This document shows positions 27,237 through 38,007 of a DNA stretch of 64,000 nucleotides, piece by piece (positions within the stretch are counted from its first letter, which is position 1; every line of letters starts with the position of its first letter). Under the pieces are notes generated by a model that saw only the letters and a list, made by a program, of their open reading frames with translations, did not search any database and was not told the origin of the DNA. Source of the stretch: Candidatus Nitrotoga sp. M5 (lineage in GTDB: Bacteria > Pseudomonadota > Gammaproteobacteria > Burkholderiales > Gallionellaceae); NCBI RefSeq assembly GCF_927904885.1, contig NZ_CAKMNW010000056.1:40933-104932 (forward strand), given 5' to 3'. Made by a program: the position numbers and the translations under genes.

Positions 27237-27713
27237 ATGAGCAAGATTCCATTAACCGTGGTAGGTGCTGAGTTATTGCGTAATGAACTACATCATTTAA
27301 AAGCCGTGGATCGGCCGTCGGTTATAAATGCCATTTCTGAAGCGCGTGCGCAAGGTGACTTGTCGGAAAACGCTGAATATGAAGCGGCTAAAGAGCGACA
27401 AAGTTTTGTCGAGGGGCGCATCATAGAGTTGGGAAGCAAGCTGGGAAATGCTCAAGTGATAGATCCAAAGACCCTCAACGCGGACGGTCGTTGTGTGTTT
27501 GGTGCGACGGTGAAGCTGGAAGATCTCGCAAGCGGAGATGTAGTGACTTACCAGATTGTTGGAGATGACGAAGCTGACATCAGGCAATGTAAAATTTCCA
27601 TCAGCTCTCCGATTGCACGGGCACTGATAGGTAAGTACAGCGGAGATATTGCCGAAGTCCAAGCTCCAGGCGGAATTCGCGAATATGAGGTCGTGAACGT
27701 ACAATATATTTAA
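27237..27713 (+). CDS. greA: Transcript cleavage factor GreA
   Basis: Binds the secondary channel of RNA polymerase and stimulates cleavage of backtracked transcripts. The 158 residues are standard: an N-terminal coiled coil with SEARAQGDLSENAEYEAAKE (the acidic tip) and EGRIIELGSKLGNAQVID, and a C-terminal FKBP-like domain with GATVKLEDLASGD, ISISSPIARALIGKYSGD and a closing EYEVVNVQYI. GAAGGA precedes the ATG. carB-greA order is conserved in betaproteobacteria. Confidence 0.97.
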   Translation: MSKIPLTVVGAELLRNELHHLKAVDRPSVINAISEARAQGDLSENAEYEAAKERQSFVEGRIIELGSKLGNAQVIDPKTLNADGRCVFGATVKLEDLASGDVVTYQIVGDDEADIRQCKISISSPIARALIGKYSGDIAEVQAPGGIREYEVVNVQYI

Positions 27714-27855
27714 GCTTTTCCGGCTGGCTGCCATGGTAGTCTACGATTTGTATGCAGGTGAGCTCTCCATCTCTGCTAGTGGTTGTCAGATTATTGGGAA
27801 AGTACGCCTGCATGTTTGCTAAGTGGTGGTAGGACTTAAGATCAAGCTGGGAGGC

Positions 27856-28197
27856 TTATCGGCTGCTCAACTGTTTTTTACTGAGCGTTTTACCTTTTTG
27901 CTGTGTTGGTTTCTTCACGGGTGTATCTTCTTGTGGTTGGTATACAACAAGAATTTTGCCAATATGTTGCACCGCTGCTGCGTTCAATTGTGTACAAATT
28001 TTTTCCAGGGTTGCCTCGCGTGCTTCACGATCTTCACTCATAACCCTGATTTTGATTAATTCATGGCTCTTCAGTGCGCAGGAGATTTCTCTCAGCACGG
28101 TGGTGGTCAATCCTGCTGATCCAATCATGACGGTAGGTTTAAGCGGATGAGCGCGTGCTTTGAGATTTTGGCGTTGTAGTACAGATAGTGTTAGCAA
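27856..28197 (-). CDS. yhbY: Ribosome-assembly RNA-binding protein YhbY
   Basis: A CRS1-YhbY (CRM) domain protein that associates with the 50S precursor. I choose TTG 28197, 9 bases after the ribosome site GAGGAG; this gives 113 residues starting LTLSVLQRQNLKARAHPLKP, which fits the family. An upstream in-frame ATG at 28275 would overlap the divergent rlmE and lacks support. Conserved parts: VMIGSAGLTTTVLREIS, ALKSHELIKIRV and VQHIGKILVVYQPQ, then a basic tail. It is divergent from rlmE with only 36 bases between, as in many proteobacteria. Confidence 0.92.
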   Translation of the reverse strand: MLTLSVLQRQNLKARAHPLKPTVMIGSAGLTTTVLREISCALKSHELIKIRVMSEDREAREATLEKICTQLNAAAVQHIGKILVVYQPQEDTPVKKPTQQKGKTLSKKQLSSR

Positions 28198-28233
28198 TTT
28201 TAGTGGCTCCTCATAAGGCTGACATTTTAAACG

Positions 28234-28851
28234 ATGAAACGATCCAAAAGTAGCAAACAGTGGATGAGTGAACATGTTAATGATTCATACGTGCAGCGTG
28301 CACATAAGGAAGGCTATCGTTCGCGGGCGGCATACAAGTTATTGGAAATTGATGCGCGTGACCACATACTCAAGTCTGGTATGGTGGTTGTTGATTTGGG
28401 TGCGACTCCAGGAGGTTGGTCGCAAGTTGCTGCCAGCAAGGTGGGTGGTGGTGGCAAAGTAATTGCAGTTGACTTGTTGCCATTGCATCCGATAAATGGT
28501 GTGGAGTTTATTCAAGGCGATTTCTGTGACGATAGTGTTTTGGCTCAAATTGAAAATAAATTAGGCAGCAAAAAAATTGGGCTTGTAATCTCTGACATGT
28601 CCCCCAATATTAGCGGTATAAATATGACTGATCAGGCTCGTGCTATGCATCTGGCAGAGCTGGCATTGGATTTTTCATTGCTTCATTTGCAATCAAGCGG
28701 CGCTTTTCTAGTAAAAGTATTTCAAGGCGCAGGGTTTGAAGAGTATATTAAGCTGATGCGCAGTTACTATGCTCGAGTGGTGACGCGAAAGCCGGATTCT
28801 TCGCGAGATAGAAGCAATGAACTATATCTCTTGGGTACTTTCAAAATTTGA
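28234..28851 (+). CDS. rlmE: 23S rRNA (uridine-2'-O)-methyltransferase
   Basis: Methylates the 2'-O of U2552 in the 23S rRNA of the 50S subunit. The 205-residue protein shows [20 protein letters not shown] with one catalytic Lys, the SAM-binding [16 protein letters not shown], the acidic [11 protein letters not shown] and [19 protein letters not shown] with the second catalytic Lys, then [15 protein letters not shown]. The yhbY<>rlmE-ftsH-folP-glmM arrangement is standard for the group. Confidence 0.97.
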   Translation: MKRSKSSKQWMSEHVNDSYVQRAHKEGYRSRAAYKLLEIDARDHILKSGMVVVDLGATPGGWSQVAASKVGGGGKVIAVDLLPLHPINGVEFIQGDFCDDSVLAQIENKLGSKKIGLVISDMSPNISGINMTDQARAMHLAELALDFSLLHLQSSGAFLVKVFQGAGFEEYIKLMRSYYARVVTRKPDSSRDRSNELYLLGTFKI

Positions 28852-28992
28852 GACAAAGTTTTAAAGTCAAACTTAGTCCATTGGGATGAGATGCGAAAAA
28901 GAATTTAACACGCAGTATATTTTTAACATGTAAGCGGAAGAACTTAAAGGTTAAAGCAGTATTGCTATATAGTTGGAGATAAAGTGGTGCCC

Positions 28993-29021
28993 TTGAGTAA
29001 TCGGGTCAGACGTAGTCTAAT
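28993..29021 (+). promoter_or_regulatory. Candidate sigma-70 promoter of ftsH
   Basis: TTGAGT (28993-28998), 17 bases, then TCTAAT (29016-29021), about 40 bases before the ftsH start. The boxes are imperfect but correctly spaced. The downstream part of the site belongs to a 19-base sequence also present at 16888-16906. Confidence 0.4.
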
Positions 29022-29062
29022 GGTCGCATGGCAGCGAATGTGCGCTGGTTTAAGGAGTAACT

Positions 29063-30967
29063 TTGAACAACTTGTTTAAGAGCATCGGAATTTGGATGGT
29101 CGTGGCGTTGGTGCTGATGACTGTATTCAATCAATTTAACACACGTCAGCAAACCTCGCAGACGCAAATGGATTACTCGCGTTTTCTAGAAGAGGTAAGG
29201 CTAGGGAGTATCACTAAGGTCACTATCGAAGGACGCATGCTGAAAGCTGTTGCTAGTGATGGTAAGCGCATTATCAGTTATGCACCGCAAGATTTATGGT
29301 TGGTATCTGACTTGATCAAAAACGGTGTTGCGATTGAGGCCAAACCTGAAGAAGAGCAATCTTTTTTGATGAGCATTTTTGTTTCTTGGTTCCCAATGCT
29401 TCTGCTTATTGGAGTGTGGATTTTTTTCATGCGCCAGATGCAAGGCGGGGGTAAGGGTGGTGGGCTTTTCTCTTTTGGTAAGAGCAAGGCGCGGATGCTG
29501 GATGAGACTAAAGAACGAGTTACCTTTACCGATGTGGCAGGTTGCGATGAGGCCAAAGAAGAAGTATCCGAGATAGTAGATTTTTTACGCGACCCAACCA
29601 AGTTTCAAAATTTGGGTGGTCGTATTCCGCGCGGAGTGCTATTGCTCGGTAGCCCCGGGACCGGTAAAACCCTGCTGGCGAAGGCTATTGCAGGTGAGGC
29701 AAACGTGCCATTTTTCTCAATTTCAGGTTCTGATTTTGTAGAAATGTTTGTCGGTGTGGGTGCGGCGCGCGTACGTGACATGTTTGAACAGGCAAAGAAA
29801 CAGGCACCATGCATTGTGTTCATTGATGAAATTGATGCCGTCGGTCGCCAGCGCGGCGCCGGTTTGGGTGGTGGTAATGATGAACGTGAGCAAACCTTAA
29901 ATGCATTGCTTGTGGAAATGGATGGTTTTGAAGGAGCCAGTGGGGTGATTGTGATCGCAGCTACCAATCGGCCTGATGTACTTGACGCAGCACTGTTACG
30001 TCCGGGTCGTTTTGATCGTCAAGTAGTAGTGCCGTTGCCGGATATTCGTGGCCGCGAACAGATTCTGAAGGTTCATATACGTAAAGTTCCAGTTGCGCCT
30101 GACGTTCAAGCCGATATTTTGTCGCGTGGTACACCTGGTATGTCTGGTGCCGATTTGGCGAACTTGGTAAATGAGGCGGCACTTTTTGCTGCTCGGCGTG
30201 GCAAGCGATTCGTAGAGATGGACGATTTCGAAGCAGCCAAAGATAAGATTATGATGGGTGCTGAACGTCGATCAGTTGTCATGCCGGAGGAGGAGCGGCG
30301 TAACACTGCTTATCATGAATCCGGCCATGCTGTTGTGGCCAAGTTGCTACCAAAAACTGATCCGGTTCACAAGGTTACCATTATTCCGCGTGGACGCGCA
30401 CTGGGATTGACCATGCAATTGCCAGCAGAAGACCGTTACAGCATGGATAAAAACCGCATACTTGATACGCTTGCAGTATTGTTTGGTGGTCGTATCGCGG
30501 AAGAAATTTTCATGCACCAAATGACTACCGGAGCTTCCAATGACTTTGAGCGAGCCACTGAAATGGCGCGCCGTATGGTAACGCAATGGGGTATGTCGGA
30601 AGCTTTGGGAACGATGGTATATGGCGAAAATGATGGAGAGGTATTTCTCGGCCGCTCTGTGACCACCCATAAAAATGTTTCAGAAGCGACCATGCAAAAA
30701 GTGGATGAGGAAATTCGTCGCATTATTGATCAGCAGTACGCATTGGCTCGGGGGTTAATTGAAGCTAATCGGGATAAAGTCGAAGCGATGGCGCAAGCAT
30801 TGCTTGAATTTGAAACGTTGGATGCTGACCAGCTCGACGATATTATGGCCGGTAAACCGCCACGTCCGCCAAAGGTCGTCCAGTCGAGCAAAGATACGCA
30901 GCCGCCTAAGGATGCAGCGCCGACAGCAACAGAAACTCAATCCGCTCAGCCTGCGCCGGAAGCTTGA
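29063..30967 (+). CDS. ftsH: ATP-dependent zinc metalloprotease FtsH
   Basis: A hexameric inner-membrane AAA+ protease that degrades membrane and regulatory proteins. It starts with TTG, 5 bases after a good AAGGAG. The 634 residues have helix 1 (residues 6-23), a periplasmic domain, helix 2 (about 100-120), the AAA domain (Walker A GSPGTGKT, where the second residue is usually Pro; Walker [17 protein letters not shown]; second region of homology [20 protein letters not shown]) and the protease domain with HESGH (usually HEAGH) near residue 418. The C-terminal tail is Pro/Gln-rich. folP follows after about 100 bases. Confidence 0.97.
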   Translation: MNNLFKSIGIWMVVALVLMTVFNQFNTRQQTSQTQMDYSRFLEEVRLGSITKVTIEGRMLKAVASDGKRIISYAPQDLWLVSDLIKNGVAIEAKPEEEQSFLMSIFVSWFPMLLLIGVWIFFMRQMQGGGKGGGLFSFGKSKARMLDETKERVTFTDVAGCDEAKEEVSEIVDFLRDPTKFQNLGGRIPRGVLLLGSPGTGKTLLAKAIAGEANVPFFSISGSDFVEMFVGVGAARVRDMFEQAKKQAPCIVFIDEIDAVGRQRGAGLGGGNDEREQTLNALLVEMDGFEGASGVIVIAATNRPDVLDAALLRPGRFDRQVVVPLPDIRGREQILKVHIRKVPVAPDVQADILSRGTPGMSGADLANLVNEAALFAARRGKRFVEMDDFEAAKDKIMMGAERRSVVMPEEERRNTAYHESGHAVVAKLLPKTDPVHKVTIIPRGRALGLTMQLPAEDRYSMDKNRILDTLAVLFGGRIAEEIFMHQMTTGASNDFERATEMARRMVTQWGMSEALGTMVYGENDGEVFLGRSVTTHKNVSEATMQKVDEEIRRIIDQQYALARGLIEANRDKVEAMAQALLEFETLDADQLDDIMAGKPPRPPKVVQSSKDTQPPKDAAPTATETQSAQPAPEA

Positions 30968-31067
30968 AAAGCTGAAAAGTATAGTTTAAGGGAAAGGCGT
31001 GATGTGCATTTTTCCGCGCATCTTTGTGTTTCTAGATCCCTTTTTATGTTTTATCTGCATTTGACAT

Positions 31068-31895
31068 ATGCTTCTCCACTGTGGCTTATTCAAGCTTGAC
31101 CTGTCCCGTACTTTGATTATGGGCATTGTCAATGTCACTCCTGACTCATTCTTTGATGGAGGCCATCATTCGCATCGCGATGCAGCACTGGTTCATGCAC
31201 ACCAACTGATTAAAGAAGGCGCTGACATTCTCGATATAGGTGGCGAATCCACTCGTCCTGGAGCGCTATCGATTAGCGTACAAGAAGAGCTGGATCGCAT
31301 TATGCCGGTCATTGAAGGTTTACATGGTGCCCCGGTTCCCCTTTCAGTAGATACTTATAAACCAGAAGTGATGCGTACGTCATTGATGGGAGGTGTTAGT
31401 ATGATTAATGATATCAATGCGTTGCAGCATAAAGAGGCGTTGGCCGCCGTGGCAGCAAGCGATGTGGCGGTGTGTCTGATGCATAAGCAAGGCCCTCCCC
31501 AGACTATTCAGCGAGCGAACTATCAAGATGTGGTGGCAGAGGTGCTTCAATTCTTACATTCTCGTATAGTATCTGTGCAAAAGGCTGGCATCGCGCGGGA
31601 GCGTATCATGGTTGATCCGGGTTTTGGTTTTGACAAATCCTTGGCGCATAATCTCACTCTGTTAAGACGACTGGATGAATTTTCTGTATTGGGCGTACCT
31701 CTACTAGCGGGGATCTCACGTAAATCCATGCTGGGGACAATAACTGGCCAAGACGTGGAGCACCGAATACATGCCAGCGTAGCAGCAGCATTGCTGGCAG
31801 TTATGCGAGGGGCATGCGTGGTACGCGTGCATGATGTGCGCGCCACAGTAGATGCTTTGAAAATTTTGAACGCGGTGAAGGGAGTTGTCTTGTGA
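31068..31895 (+). CDS. folP: Dihydropteroate synthase
   Basis: Condenses p-aminobenzoate with hydroxymethyl-dihydropterin pyrophosphate in folate synthesis; the sulfonamide target. The 275-residue TIM barrel shows [77 protein letters not shown] and [12 protein letters not shown]. It overlaps the GTG start of glmM by 4 bases. Confidence 0.96.
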   Translation: MLLHCGLFKLDLSRTLIMGIVNVTPDSFFDGGHHSHRDAALVHAHQLIKEGADILDIGGESTRPGALSISVQEELDRIMPVIEGLHGAPVPLSVDTYKPEVMRTSLMGGVSMINDINALQHKEALAAVAASDVAVCLMHKQGPPQTIQRANYQDVVAEVLQFLHSRIVSVQKAGIARERIMVDPGFGFDKSLAHNLTLLRRLDEFSVLGVPLLAGISRKSMLGTITGQDVEHRIHASVAAALLAVMRGACVVRVHDVRATVDALKILNAVKGVVL

Positions 31896-33256
31896 GCAAG
31901 AAATTTTTCGGTACGGATGGTGTGCGCGGACGGGTAGGCGAATATCCTATCACTCCGGAATTTGTAATGCGCTTGGGCTATTCCGCAGGCAAAGTGTTGG
32001 CTTCTGCAAATTGGCATTTGTCACAAGGAGAAAATCCCGGAGTACTGATTGGCAAGGACACGCGTATATCTGGATATCTGCTTGAATCGGCTTTACAGGC
32101 GGGTTTGATTGCAGCTGGGATTGATGTTTATCTGGCCGGACCGGTGCCAACGCCTGCAGTGGCTTATCTAACTCGTGCATTGCGCTTACAGGCCGGTATT
32201 GTGATTTCTGCTTCGCATAATCTGTTTGAGGATAATGGTATCAAGTTTTTTTCCAGTCAAGGCAGTAAACTGGCAGATGAAACTGAATACGCCATAGAAG
32301 CCAAGCTAGAAACAGCAATAGAAACCATGCCTTCGTCTAAACTGGGCAAAGCCAAACGCTTACAAGATGCTGCAGGCCGTTATGTTGAGTTCTGCAAAAG
32401 TAGCTTTCCTTACGATTTAGATCTGCGTGGTCTTAAATTGGTAGTGGATTGCGCACATGGTGCTTGCTATCACATTGCCCGACATATTTTCCACGAGTTG
32501 GGTGCGGACGTTGTAACTATTGGTGTGCAGCCGGATGGTAAAAACATCAACGACGGTTATGGTGCGACCTCCCCAGCCAATTTGCAACAAGCCGTTAAAG
32601 ATCATCATGCCGATCTCGGCATTGCTCTTGACGGTGACGGCGACCGATTGGTGATGGTTGATGCGGATGGATGTTTGTACGATGGAGACCATCTTCTCTA
32701 CATTATTGCCAAACACCGTCATGTGCAGGGCACGCTCAAGGGCGGGGTGGTGGGAACGCTAATGACCAATCTGGCTTTCGAACATGCTATGCAACGCATG
32801 CACATTCCCTTTGTGCGTGCCAAGGTGGGCGATCGTCATGTAATGGAAACTATGCTGCAACAAGGCTGGCAACTAGGCGGAGAAAACTCCGGTCACATAA
32901 TCTGTCTTGATCGGCATACAACGGGTGATGGCATCATTTCCGCCTTGCAAGTATTGCATGCACTTCGTATTAACCAACAGACCTTGGCTCAGGCTGTTTC
33001 AGATTTGACGCTGTATCCACAAATACTGCTGAATGTGCGTGTCGCCAGAGGGTCAGATTGCTCTGCACATGCCAGCATACGTGAAGTGGTGACGGCTGCT
33101 GAAGCTGCTCTCGATGGTTGTGGCAGAGTATTACTGAGGCCTTCTGGGACCGAACCGTTATTGCGTGTGATGGTGGAAGGCGAGGATGGGGAAAAAGTGA
33201 GGCACTGGGCGGAAGCCATCGCACAATCCGTACGAGAGGTGACGCAGATAACTTGA
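31892..33256 (+). CDS. glmM: Phosphoglucosamine mutase
   Basis: Converts glucosamine 6-phosphate to the 1-phosphate on the way to UDP-GlcNAc for peptidoglycan and lipopolysaccharide. The 454 residues begin with [20 protein letters not shown]. The phosphoserine site is in [19 protein letters not shown] (the usual sequence after SASHN is PYYDNG, so NLF is a small variation), the metal loop is [13 protein letters not shown], and the C-terminal sugar loop is [17 protein letters not shown]. The GTG start overlaps the folP stop (GTGA). It is the last gene of the ftsH-folP-glmM run. Confidence 0.97.
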   Translation: MSKKFFGTDGVRGRVGEYPITPEFVMRLGYSAGKVLASANWHLSQGENPGVLIGKDTRISGYLLESALQAGLIAAGIDVYLAGPVPTPAVAYLTRALRLQAGIVISASHNLFEDNGIKFFSSQGSKLADETEYAIEAKLETAIETMPSSKLGKAKRLQDAAGRYVEFCKSSFPYDLDLRGLKLVVDCAHGACYHIARHIFHELGADVVTIGVQPDGKNINDGYGATSPANLQQAVKDHHADLGIALDGDGDRLVMVDADGCLYDGDHLLYIIAKHRHVQGTLKGGVVGTLMTNLAFEHAMQRMHIPFVRAKVGDRHVMETMLQQGWQLGGENSGHIICLDRHTTGDGIISALQVLHALRINQQTLAQAVSDLTLYPQILLNVRVARGSDCSAHASIREVVTAAEAALDGCGRVLLRPSGTEPLLRVMVEGEDGEKVRHWAEAIAQSVREVTQIT

Positions 33257-33616
33257 CAGGAGCACTTGTTAAAAATATTGGATTTTGTAATTCAACTGGC
33301 TCGACATCACACGCATCAGCAATTACAGTAGTTGCATGAAACAAAGGGTCGACGGATAGTGCATGGGCAAAGCCTTCATCGGCCCTTGCCCTGATTTAAT
33401 TTGTGGAGAACCTTAGGCATAACACTACGTGGGGATAATTTGTACCCTCTGCATGAGGTTTTCTGTCAGCAGCTGCACTACCATCGGGAGCCGGATTTAT
33501 GTATTTTCCAGCTGAGAGTCGCGCTCGTTGCTGAGTGGAGCTCTTCCTGTTTCAATCCATAAATTGAGATATTTGTTCATGATTATATTGAACACAAATA
33601 CGGGCAGCGATGACGG
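33257..33616. other. Convergent gap between glmM and the Sel1 gene
   Basis: No gene seen. It holds a terminator-like hairpin at 33365-33391. The remainder has no recognisable structure. Confidence 0.5.
33365..33397 (+). terminator. Possible terminator after glmM
   Basis: An outer stem GGGCAA (33365-33370) / TTGCCC (33386-33391) encloses an inner GCC-TTCATC-GGC hairpin, and TGATTT follows. It lies about 110 bases after the glmM stop. The T tract is short. Confidence 0.4.
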
Positions 33617-34471
33617 CTAATCGGACGCATTATCTTTAAACGAGTTGTCTTTTTGAGGGAGATGTGTCGCGCTTCTATCCGGTATGTCTCTTTTGATAAG
33701 GTTTTCGACGTTGGCCGTATGCGATTTACCTTCACCATGAGTGGGTAGCGTTAGCTTGAGATGACGAGACAGAGTTTGTGCTCTCAGTACTTCAGCTGCA
33801 TTCATGAGATTTGCTACATTATTTCGCCCAGCAATGCTGGGTTCATAGCCATGTGCTGACGCGAGGTTATACCAGACGTAAGCCTGTGTCAGATCACGTT
33901 GGATACCTTCCCCAGTTTTGTAAAATGTTGCAAGCTGATGCTGAGCTTCAGGATAACCTTGGTGGGCTGCTTTCTCAATCCACTGAGCTGCAGCGGTGAA
34001 GTCTTGTAATACGCCACGACCATTTCTATATAGCAGGCCGAGATTGAATTCTGCCCCCGCATGCCCTTGTTTAGCAGCTAAATCAAACCACTTATGCGCC
34101 TCTTTATAATTTATTGAGAAGTCGCCACCAGGCATGTACATGAGGCCCGCAGCGTATTGATCATCGGCTTTACCCTGCTTAGCTTTCTCCAGGACAATTG
34201 TTCTGCTGGGCTTTATCCCTTGAGAGATGGGTGGAGGTGTGGTGCTAGGGCCAGGTTTGGATAATAGATAAATCGTAACAAAAACACCTACGCAGGTAAA
34301 CAAACCCAAGGTGGCAGTAATAGAAAGCTTGAGAGGCCTGCTTAATTTAAAGAATCGATGCTTGCACTCACGACAACGATACGGTGCATAAAGAAAATGG
34401 TTCATGTGGCCTTCGTTTTTCTTCCACGAAGAACGGCGCACGTTCATACTTTCGCAACGCGCGCATATCAT
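33617..34471 (-). CDS. Zinc-ribbon, membrane-anchored Sel1-repeat protein
   Basis: About 284 residues from ATG 34471 (a TTG at 34495 is also open; no ribosome site decides). The N-terminus has a zinc-ribbon-like pair of CxxC motifs (ICARCES and RCRECKHRFF), then one membrane helix (about residues 50-70). Sel1/TPR-like repeats follow: AKQGKADDQYAAGLMYMPGG, KWFDLAAKQGHAGAEFNLGL, QWIEKAAHQGYPEAQHQLAT, YVWYNLASAHGYEPSI. Sel1 repeats mediate protein-protein contacts; the role here is unknown. It stands alone, convergent with glmM. Confidence 0.8.
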   Translation of the reverse strand: MICARCESMNVRRSSWKKNEGHMNHFLYAPYRCRECKHRFFKLSRPLKLSITATLGLFTCVGVFVTIYLLSKPGPSTTPPPISQGIKPSRTIVLEKAKQGKADDQYAAGLMYMPGGDFSINYKEAHKWFDLAAKQGHAGAEFNLGLLYRNGRGVLQDFTAAAQWIEKAAHQGYPEAQHQLATFYKTGEGIQRDLTQAYVWYNLASAHGYEPSIAGRNNVANLMNAAEVLRAQTLSRHLKLTLPTHGEGKSHTANVENLIKRDIPDRSATHLPQKDNSFKDNASD

Positions 34472-34726
34472 TTGGTTAACGTCCAATGGGCGCAAAACTT
34501 GCAGACACTGAAACGATGATCCGATTTAAGGATAAATGCTGAAGTTGCGGGTTGCACTATTAAAGGCACCTTGTAAGAAAATCGAACATGTTACAACAAA
34601 TACCTTTCTCAATACCGTCTCTGGCGGCAACCACCAGATCGTATTGTTCAATTGTTCCATGCCCATGCAATAATCTTTCTGAGCGTATATGATTTCTCTC
34701 CAATTTTATATATAAAACAATAAAAC

Positions 34727-34749
34727 CTAGCAGCCTGTTGGACTTAGAG
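34727..34749 (-). repeat. Dispersed REP-like repeat, copy 5
   Basis: The reverse complement reads CTCTAAGTCCAACAGGCTGC plus TAG, matching the family core with one or two changes. It is in non-coding DNA upstream of the Sel1 gene. Confidence 0.65.
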
Positions 34750-34973
34750 ATTCGAAAACCAATAAAGAGAAATAATTGTTCAAGAGTCAGGTAAATGTAC
34801 CACTTGTAAATTATTCAACAGCAATCGGAATATGTTAATCAATATTTCTGACAAGTTGGTTTTTTGGGCAGCTGGTCTAGTAGTAAGCCATCTGCTCAGT
34901 TATCCTGTCGATTTTGAGTGTAACCCATCCAACAAACCATAAGTTTACCTTGCAATAGACGTTTGGCGTAGTT

Positions 34974-35457
34974 TTAGGTGGCTAAATTCACTATCTGGTT
35001 GGCTGTTATGGTCAGAATTCCAAACATCAGATAGCGCATGATCTTAGCGTGCCCGCATACACGAACTATTAATCTACAAAATTCCTCTTTCAAGAGGGCG
35101 TTAACGAATTCAACAGTGTTGAGTTTGTTATAGCGTATTGCACGGCGGTTATATCACTGACAAATTGATAGTGTTTCTTTTCAGTCGTTAGTGCCCAGTT
35201 ATCGGAGACATTGTTTATAAGTTCCCAGCCGAAATTCAACGTAAGGCGCCACTGGCTTCCAATTGATGTAGTAAAGCACGTGTCGTTGACATGTTATGAA
35301 TAATTTTGCCACAAAAGCCTTGGCTATGGCAGTACGGTCTTGAGGGGGGCTGGAAAAACACGGCTAAAGAATCGAATTTTTCGATGCGTAGTAATTCTAA
35401 TGTGGCCATCAATTCCTCTTGTTCTCTATTTAGAGTTTTAACTCTTCCGACAACCAT
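34974..35457 (-). pseudogene. IS5-type transposase remnant
   Basis: A 73-codon minus-strand frame (35457-35236) gives an N-terminal transposase pattern: RVKTLNREQEELMATLELLR and, later, IIHNMSTTRALLHQLEASGA, as in transposases that read (V/I)-x-N-(L/M)-x-TTRALL-x-(R/Q)-L. Further along the same strand another frame reads RYNKLNTVEFVNALLKEEFC and ends VRVCGHAKIMRYLMFGILTI...NQIVNLAT, stop. This resembles the C-terminus of IS5-type transposases (RGHAKV-x-x-HLMFG-x-LALT). Most of the middle is missing, so it is a dead, internally deleted copy. No terminal inverted repeats were identified. Confidence 0.6.
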
Positions 35458-36073
35458 GGTAAGAAAGGTCCTTGTATATTGAGGTATGCTCGTGATAAAG
35501 TGCTCCTTGGATTTCTCATCTCATTGATAAAATTAGATTTATAAGTTATGTTATATCATTCTGGTTAAGTTATTTTTCTTTGTTAACTGTTCCAGCTACT
35601 AATTCAACTAGCTTGGTTGGGTTTCGCAAGTCCCCAGAGGATGGGTTTGAATTGAATTTACTCAATACGTATACATAATAGAGTTGGGTTTTCTTGTAGT
35701 TAACTAAAGTCATGGAGGATTAAATGGTTGCCAAGTATCAGTAAATAGCTTAATGCGTGGCCTAATATTTCTGCCATTTTTGGTGAGTTGCTAAAGCAAA
35801 TCATGTTCGACTAGCAGATTTTTAAGTTTTTTGGTGGTTAGTCAAACAGTCAATGAGAACTTTTACTTGCTTCAGCCATAATCACTCCAATAATAAAGTC
35901 AACTAGCCTCTTGCTATAAAATCATATAAACAAAATTATTCACACACTTACTAAAATATAAATATAATAAATGCGACTCTAGCGCAGTTATAAACCGCCA
36001 TTTTAGACATTTGCTGCGGTTTGTGTGTGCGAGTACGCGAGTACGTCATTTTTACTTTAATTAAGAGATATAT

Positions 36074-37987
36074 ATGCCTTGTATTACATTGCCAGATGGC
36101 TCGCAACGCAGTTTCGAGCAGCCCATTACCGTGGCCGAAGTAGCGCAGAGCATAGGCGCGGGCTTGGCGCGTGCGGCGCTGGCCGGCAAGGTGGATGGGA
36201 ATCTGGTTGATACCTCTCACCTTGTTGTTGCTGATTCCGCATTGTCCATCATCACCGATAAAGACGAAGACGGGTTGGAGATTATTCGCCATTCCACTGC
36301 ACACCTTCTGGCTCACGCAGTAAAGGAGTTATTTCCCGAGGCTCAAGTGACTATTGGTCCGGTGATTGAAAACGGGTTTTACTATGACTTTTCTTATGAG
36401 CGTCCGTTTACCCCGGATGATTTAGCGGCGCTAGAAAAACGCATGGCGGAATTAGCCCGGCGCAATATTCCAGTATCGCGAAAAGAGTTGCCGCGCGACG
36501 AAGCGGTGACTTATTTCAAAAACATAGGTGAGCATTACAAGGCGGAGATTATTGAATCCATTCCAGTCGAGCAGAGCGTGTCACTGTATACCGAAGGTGA
36601 CTTTACCGATCTGTGCCGTGGTCCGCATGTGCCGTCCACTGGCAAGCTCAAAGTGTTCAAGTTGATGAGTGTGGCTGGTGCATACTGGCGCGGCGATCAA
36701 CGCAACGCTATGTTGCAGCGTATTTATGGTACAGCCTGGGCTAAAAAGGAAGATCTTGATGCTTATCTGTACCGCTTGGAGGAAGCAGAAAAACGTGATC
36801 ATCGAAAACTTGCCAAGCAGCTTAATTTGTTCCACATGCAGGACGATGCGCCCGGTATGGTGTTTTGGCATCCGAATGGTTGGACTATTTGGCAGGTAGT
36901 TGAAAGTTACATGCGTGGCAAGTTCCGTGAGTATGGCTATCAGGAGGTGCGCACTCCAACCATGATGGATCGTACGCTTTGGGAGCAATCTGGGCATTGG
37001 GATAATTATCACGAGAATATGTTCACTACCCATTCAGAGGCGCGGGATTTTGCGGTGAAGCCGATGAATTGCCCGGGGCATGTACAGATTTTTAATTATG
37101 GCCTACGCAGTTATCGTGAGCTGCCCCTGCGGCTGGCTGAATTTGGATCCTGCCATCGTAACGAGCCGTCTGGTTCTCTGCATGGCTTGATGCGTGTGCG
37201 TGGCTTTACCCAGGATGATGCGCATGTCTTCTGTACCGAACGTCAGATAGAAAGTGAAGTGGCAGATTTCATTGTAATGTTACAAAAAGTATACGCAGAT
37301 TTTGGTTTTAATGATGTTTTGGTAAAACTTTCTACGCGTCCAGAGAGGCGTGTTGGTTCAGACGAAACTTGGGGCAAGGCAGAAGCAGCACTTTCTGCGG
37401 CATTACGTCAGAATGACCTGGAGTATGAGTTGCAGCCTGGAGAGGGGGCGTTTTATGGGCCAAAAATAGAATTCTCACTGAAAGACACGCTGGGTCGTGT
37501 GTGGCAATGCGGTACCATCCAGCTGGATTTTAATCTGCCAGCTCGCTTGAGCGCGGAATATGTTGACGAAGATAATACGCGTAAAGCGCCGGTTATGTTG
37601 CACCGTGCTATTCTTGGTTCATTAGAACGTTTTATGGGGATTCTTATCGAGCACCACGCTGGAGCTTTTCCGCTGTGGTTATCGCCGATACAAATAGTGG
37701 TGTTGAATATCTCGCAGGACCAAGATGGCTATGCTACTAAAGTTGCAGAAATTTTGCGTGCGGCTGGATTTCGTGTGCACTTGGATTTGCGCAATGAGAA
37801 AATTACCTATAAAATACGAGAATATAGCTTGCAAAAGTTACCTTATCAACTGATAGTAGGCGATAAGGAAATGGCTGCTGAGTTGGTTTCTGTGCGAACC
37901 CGAAAAGGTGAGGATCTTGGGCAGATGTCGATTGCGGTGTTATTACAACACCTGCAAGTTGAGCTGCAAGCGGGTAGTACGGTTTAA
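36074..37987 (+). CDS. thrS: Threonyl-tRNA synthetase
   Basis: Charges tRNA-Thr and edits mischarged Ser-tRNA. The 637 residues show the usual order: TGS domain (1-62), editing domain (about 63-225, [20 protein letters not shown] and the C/H site [18 protein letters not shown]), class II catalytic core ([47 protein letters not shown], motif 3 [20 protein letters not shown]) and the anticodon-binding domain ([19 protein letters not shown]). It leads the thrS-infC-rpmI-rplT-pheST-ihfA operon. Confidence 0.98.
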   Translation: MPCITLPDGSQRSFEQPITVAEVAQSIGAGLARAALAGKVDGNLVDTSHLVVADSALSIITDKDEDGLEIIRHSTAHLLAHAVKELFPEAQVTIGPVIENGFYYDFSYERPFTPDDLAALEKRMAELARRNIPVSRKELPRDEAVTYFKNIGEHYKAEIIESIPVEQSVSLYTEGDFTDLCRGPHVPSTGKLKVFKLMSVAGAYWRGDQRNAMLQRIYGTAWAKKEDLDAYLYRLEEAEKRDHRKLAKQLNLFHMQDDAPGMVFWHPNGWTIWQVVESYMRGKFREYGYQEVRTPTMMDRTLWEQSGHWDNYHENMFTTHSEARDFAVKPMNCPGHVQIFNYGLRSYRELPLRLAEFGSCHRNEPSGSLHGLMRVRGFTQDDAHVFCTERQIESEVADFIVMLQKVYADFGFNDVLVKLSTRPERRVGSDETWGKAEAALSAALRQNDLEYELQPGEGAFYGPKIEFSLKDTLGRVWQCGTIQLDFNLPARLSAEYVDEDNTRKAPVMLHRAILGSLERFMGILIEHHAGAFPLWLSPIQIVVLNISQDQDGYATKVAEILRAAGFRVHLDLRNEKITYKIREYSLQKLPYQLIVGDKEMAAELVSVRTRKGEDLGQMSIAVLLQHLQVELQAGSTV

Positions 37988-38007
37988 TTTTTTGTGGAGA
38001 AACTGCA

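Larger units (their letters stand above)
34472..36073. other. Long gene-poor region upstream of thrS
   Basis: About 1.6 kb with only remnants: a REP-like copy (34727-34749), a decayed transposase (34974-35457, minus) and AT-rich DNA. A short minus-strand frame around 34572-34715 (running through LLHGHGTIEQYDLVVAARDG) is protein-like but has no ATG start and no family I can name. A tandem GCGAGTAC pair lies about 40 bases upstream of the thrS start. Confidence 0.5.

Noticed and set aside
31547..32017. 156-codon minus-strand frame across folP-glmM
   Set aside because: Antisense to two well-supported overlapping genes.
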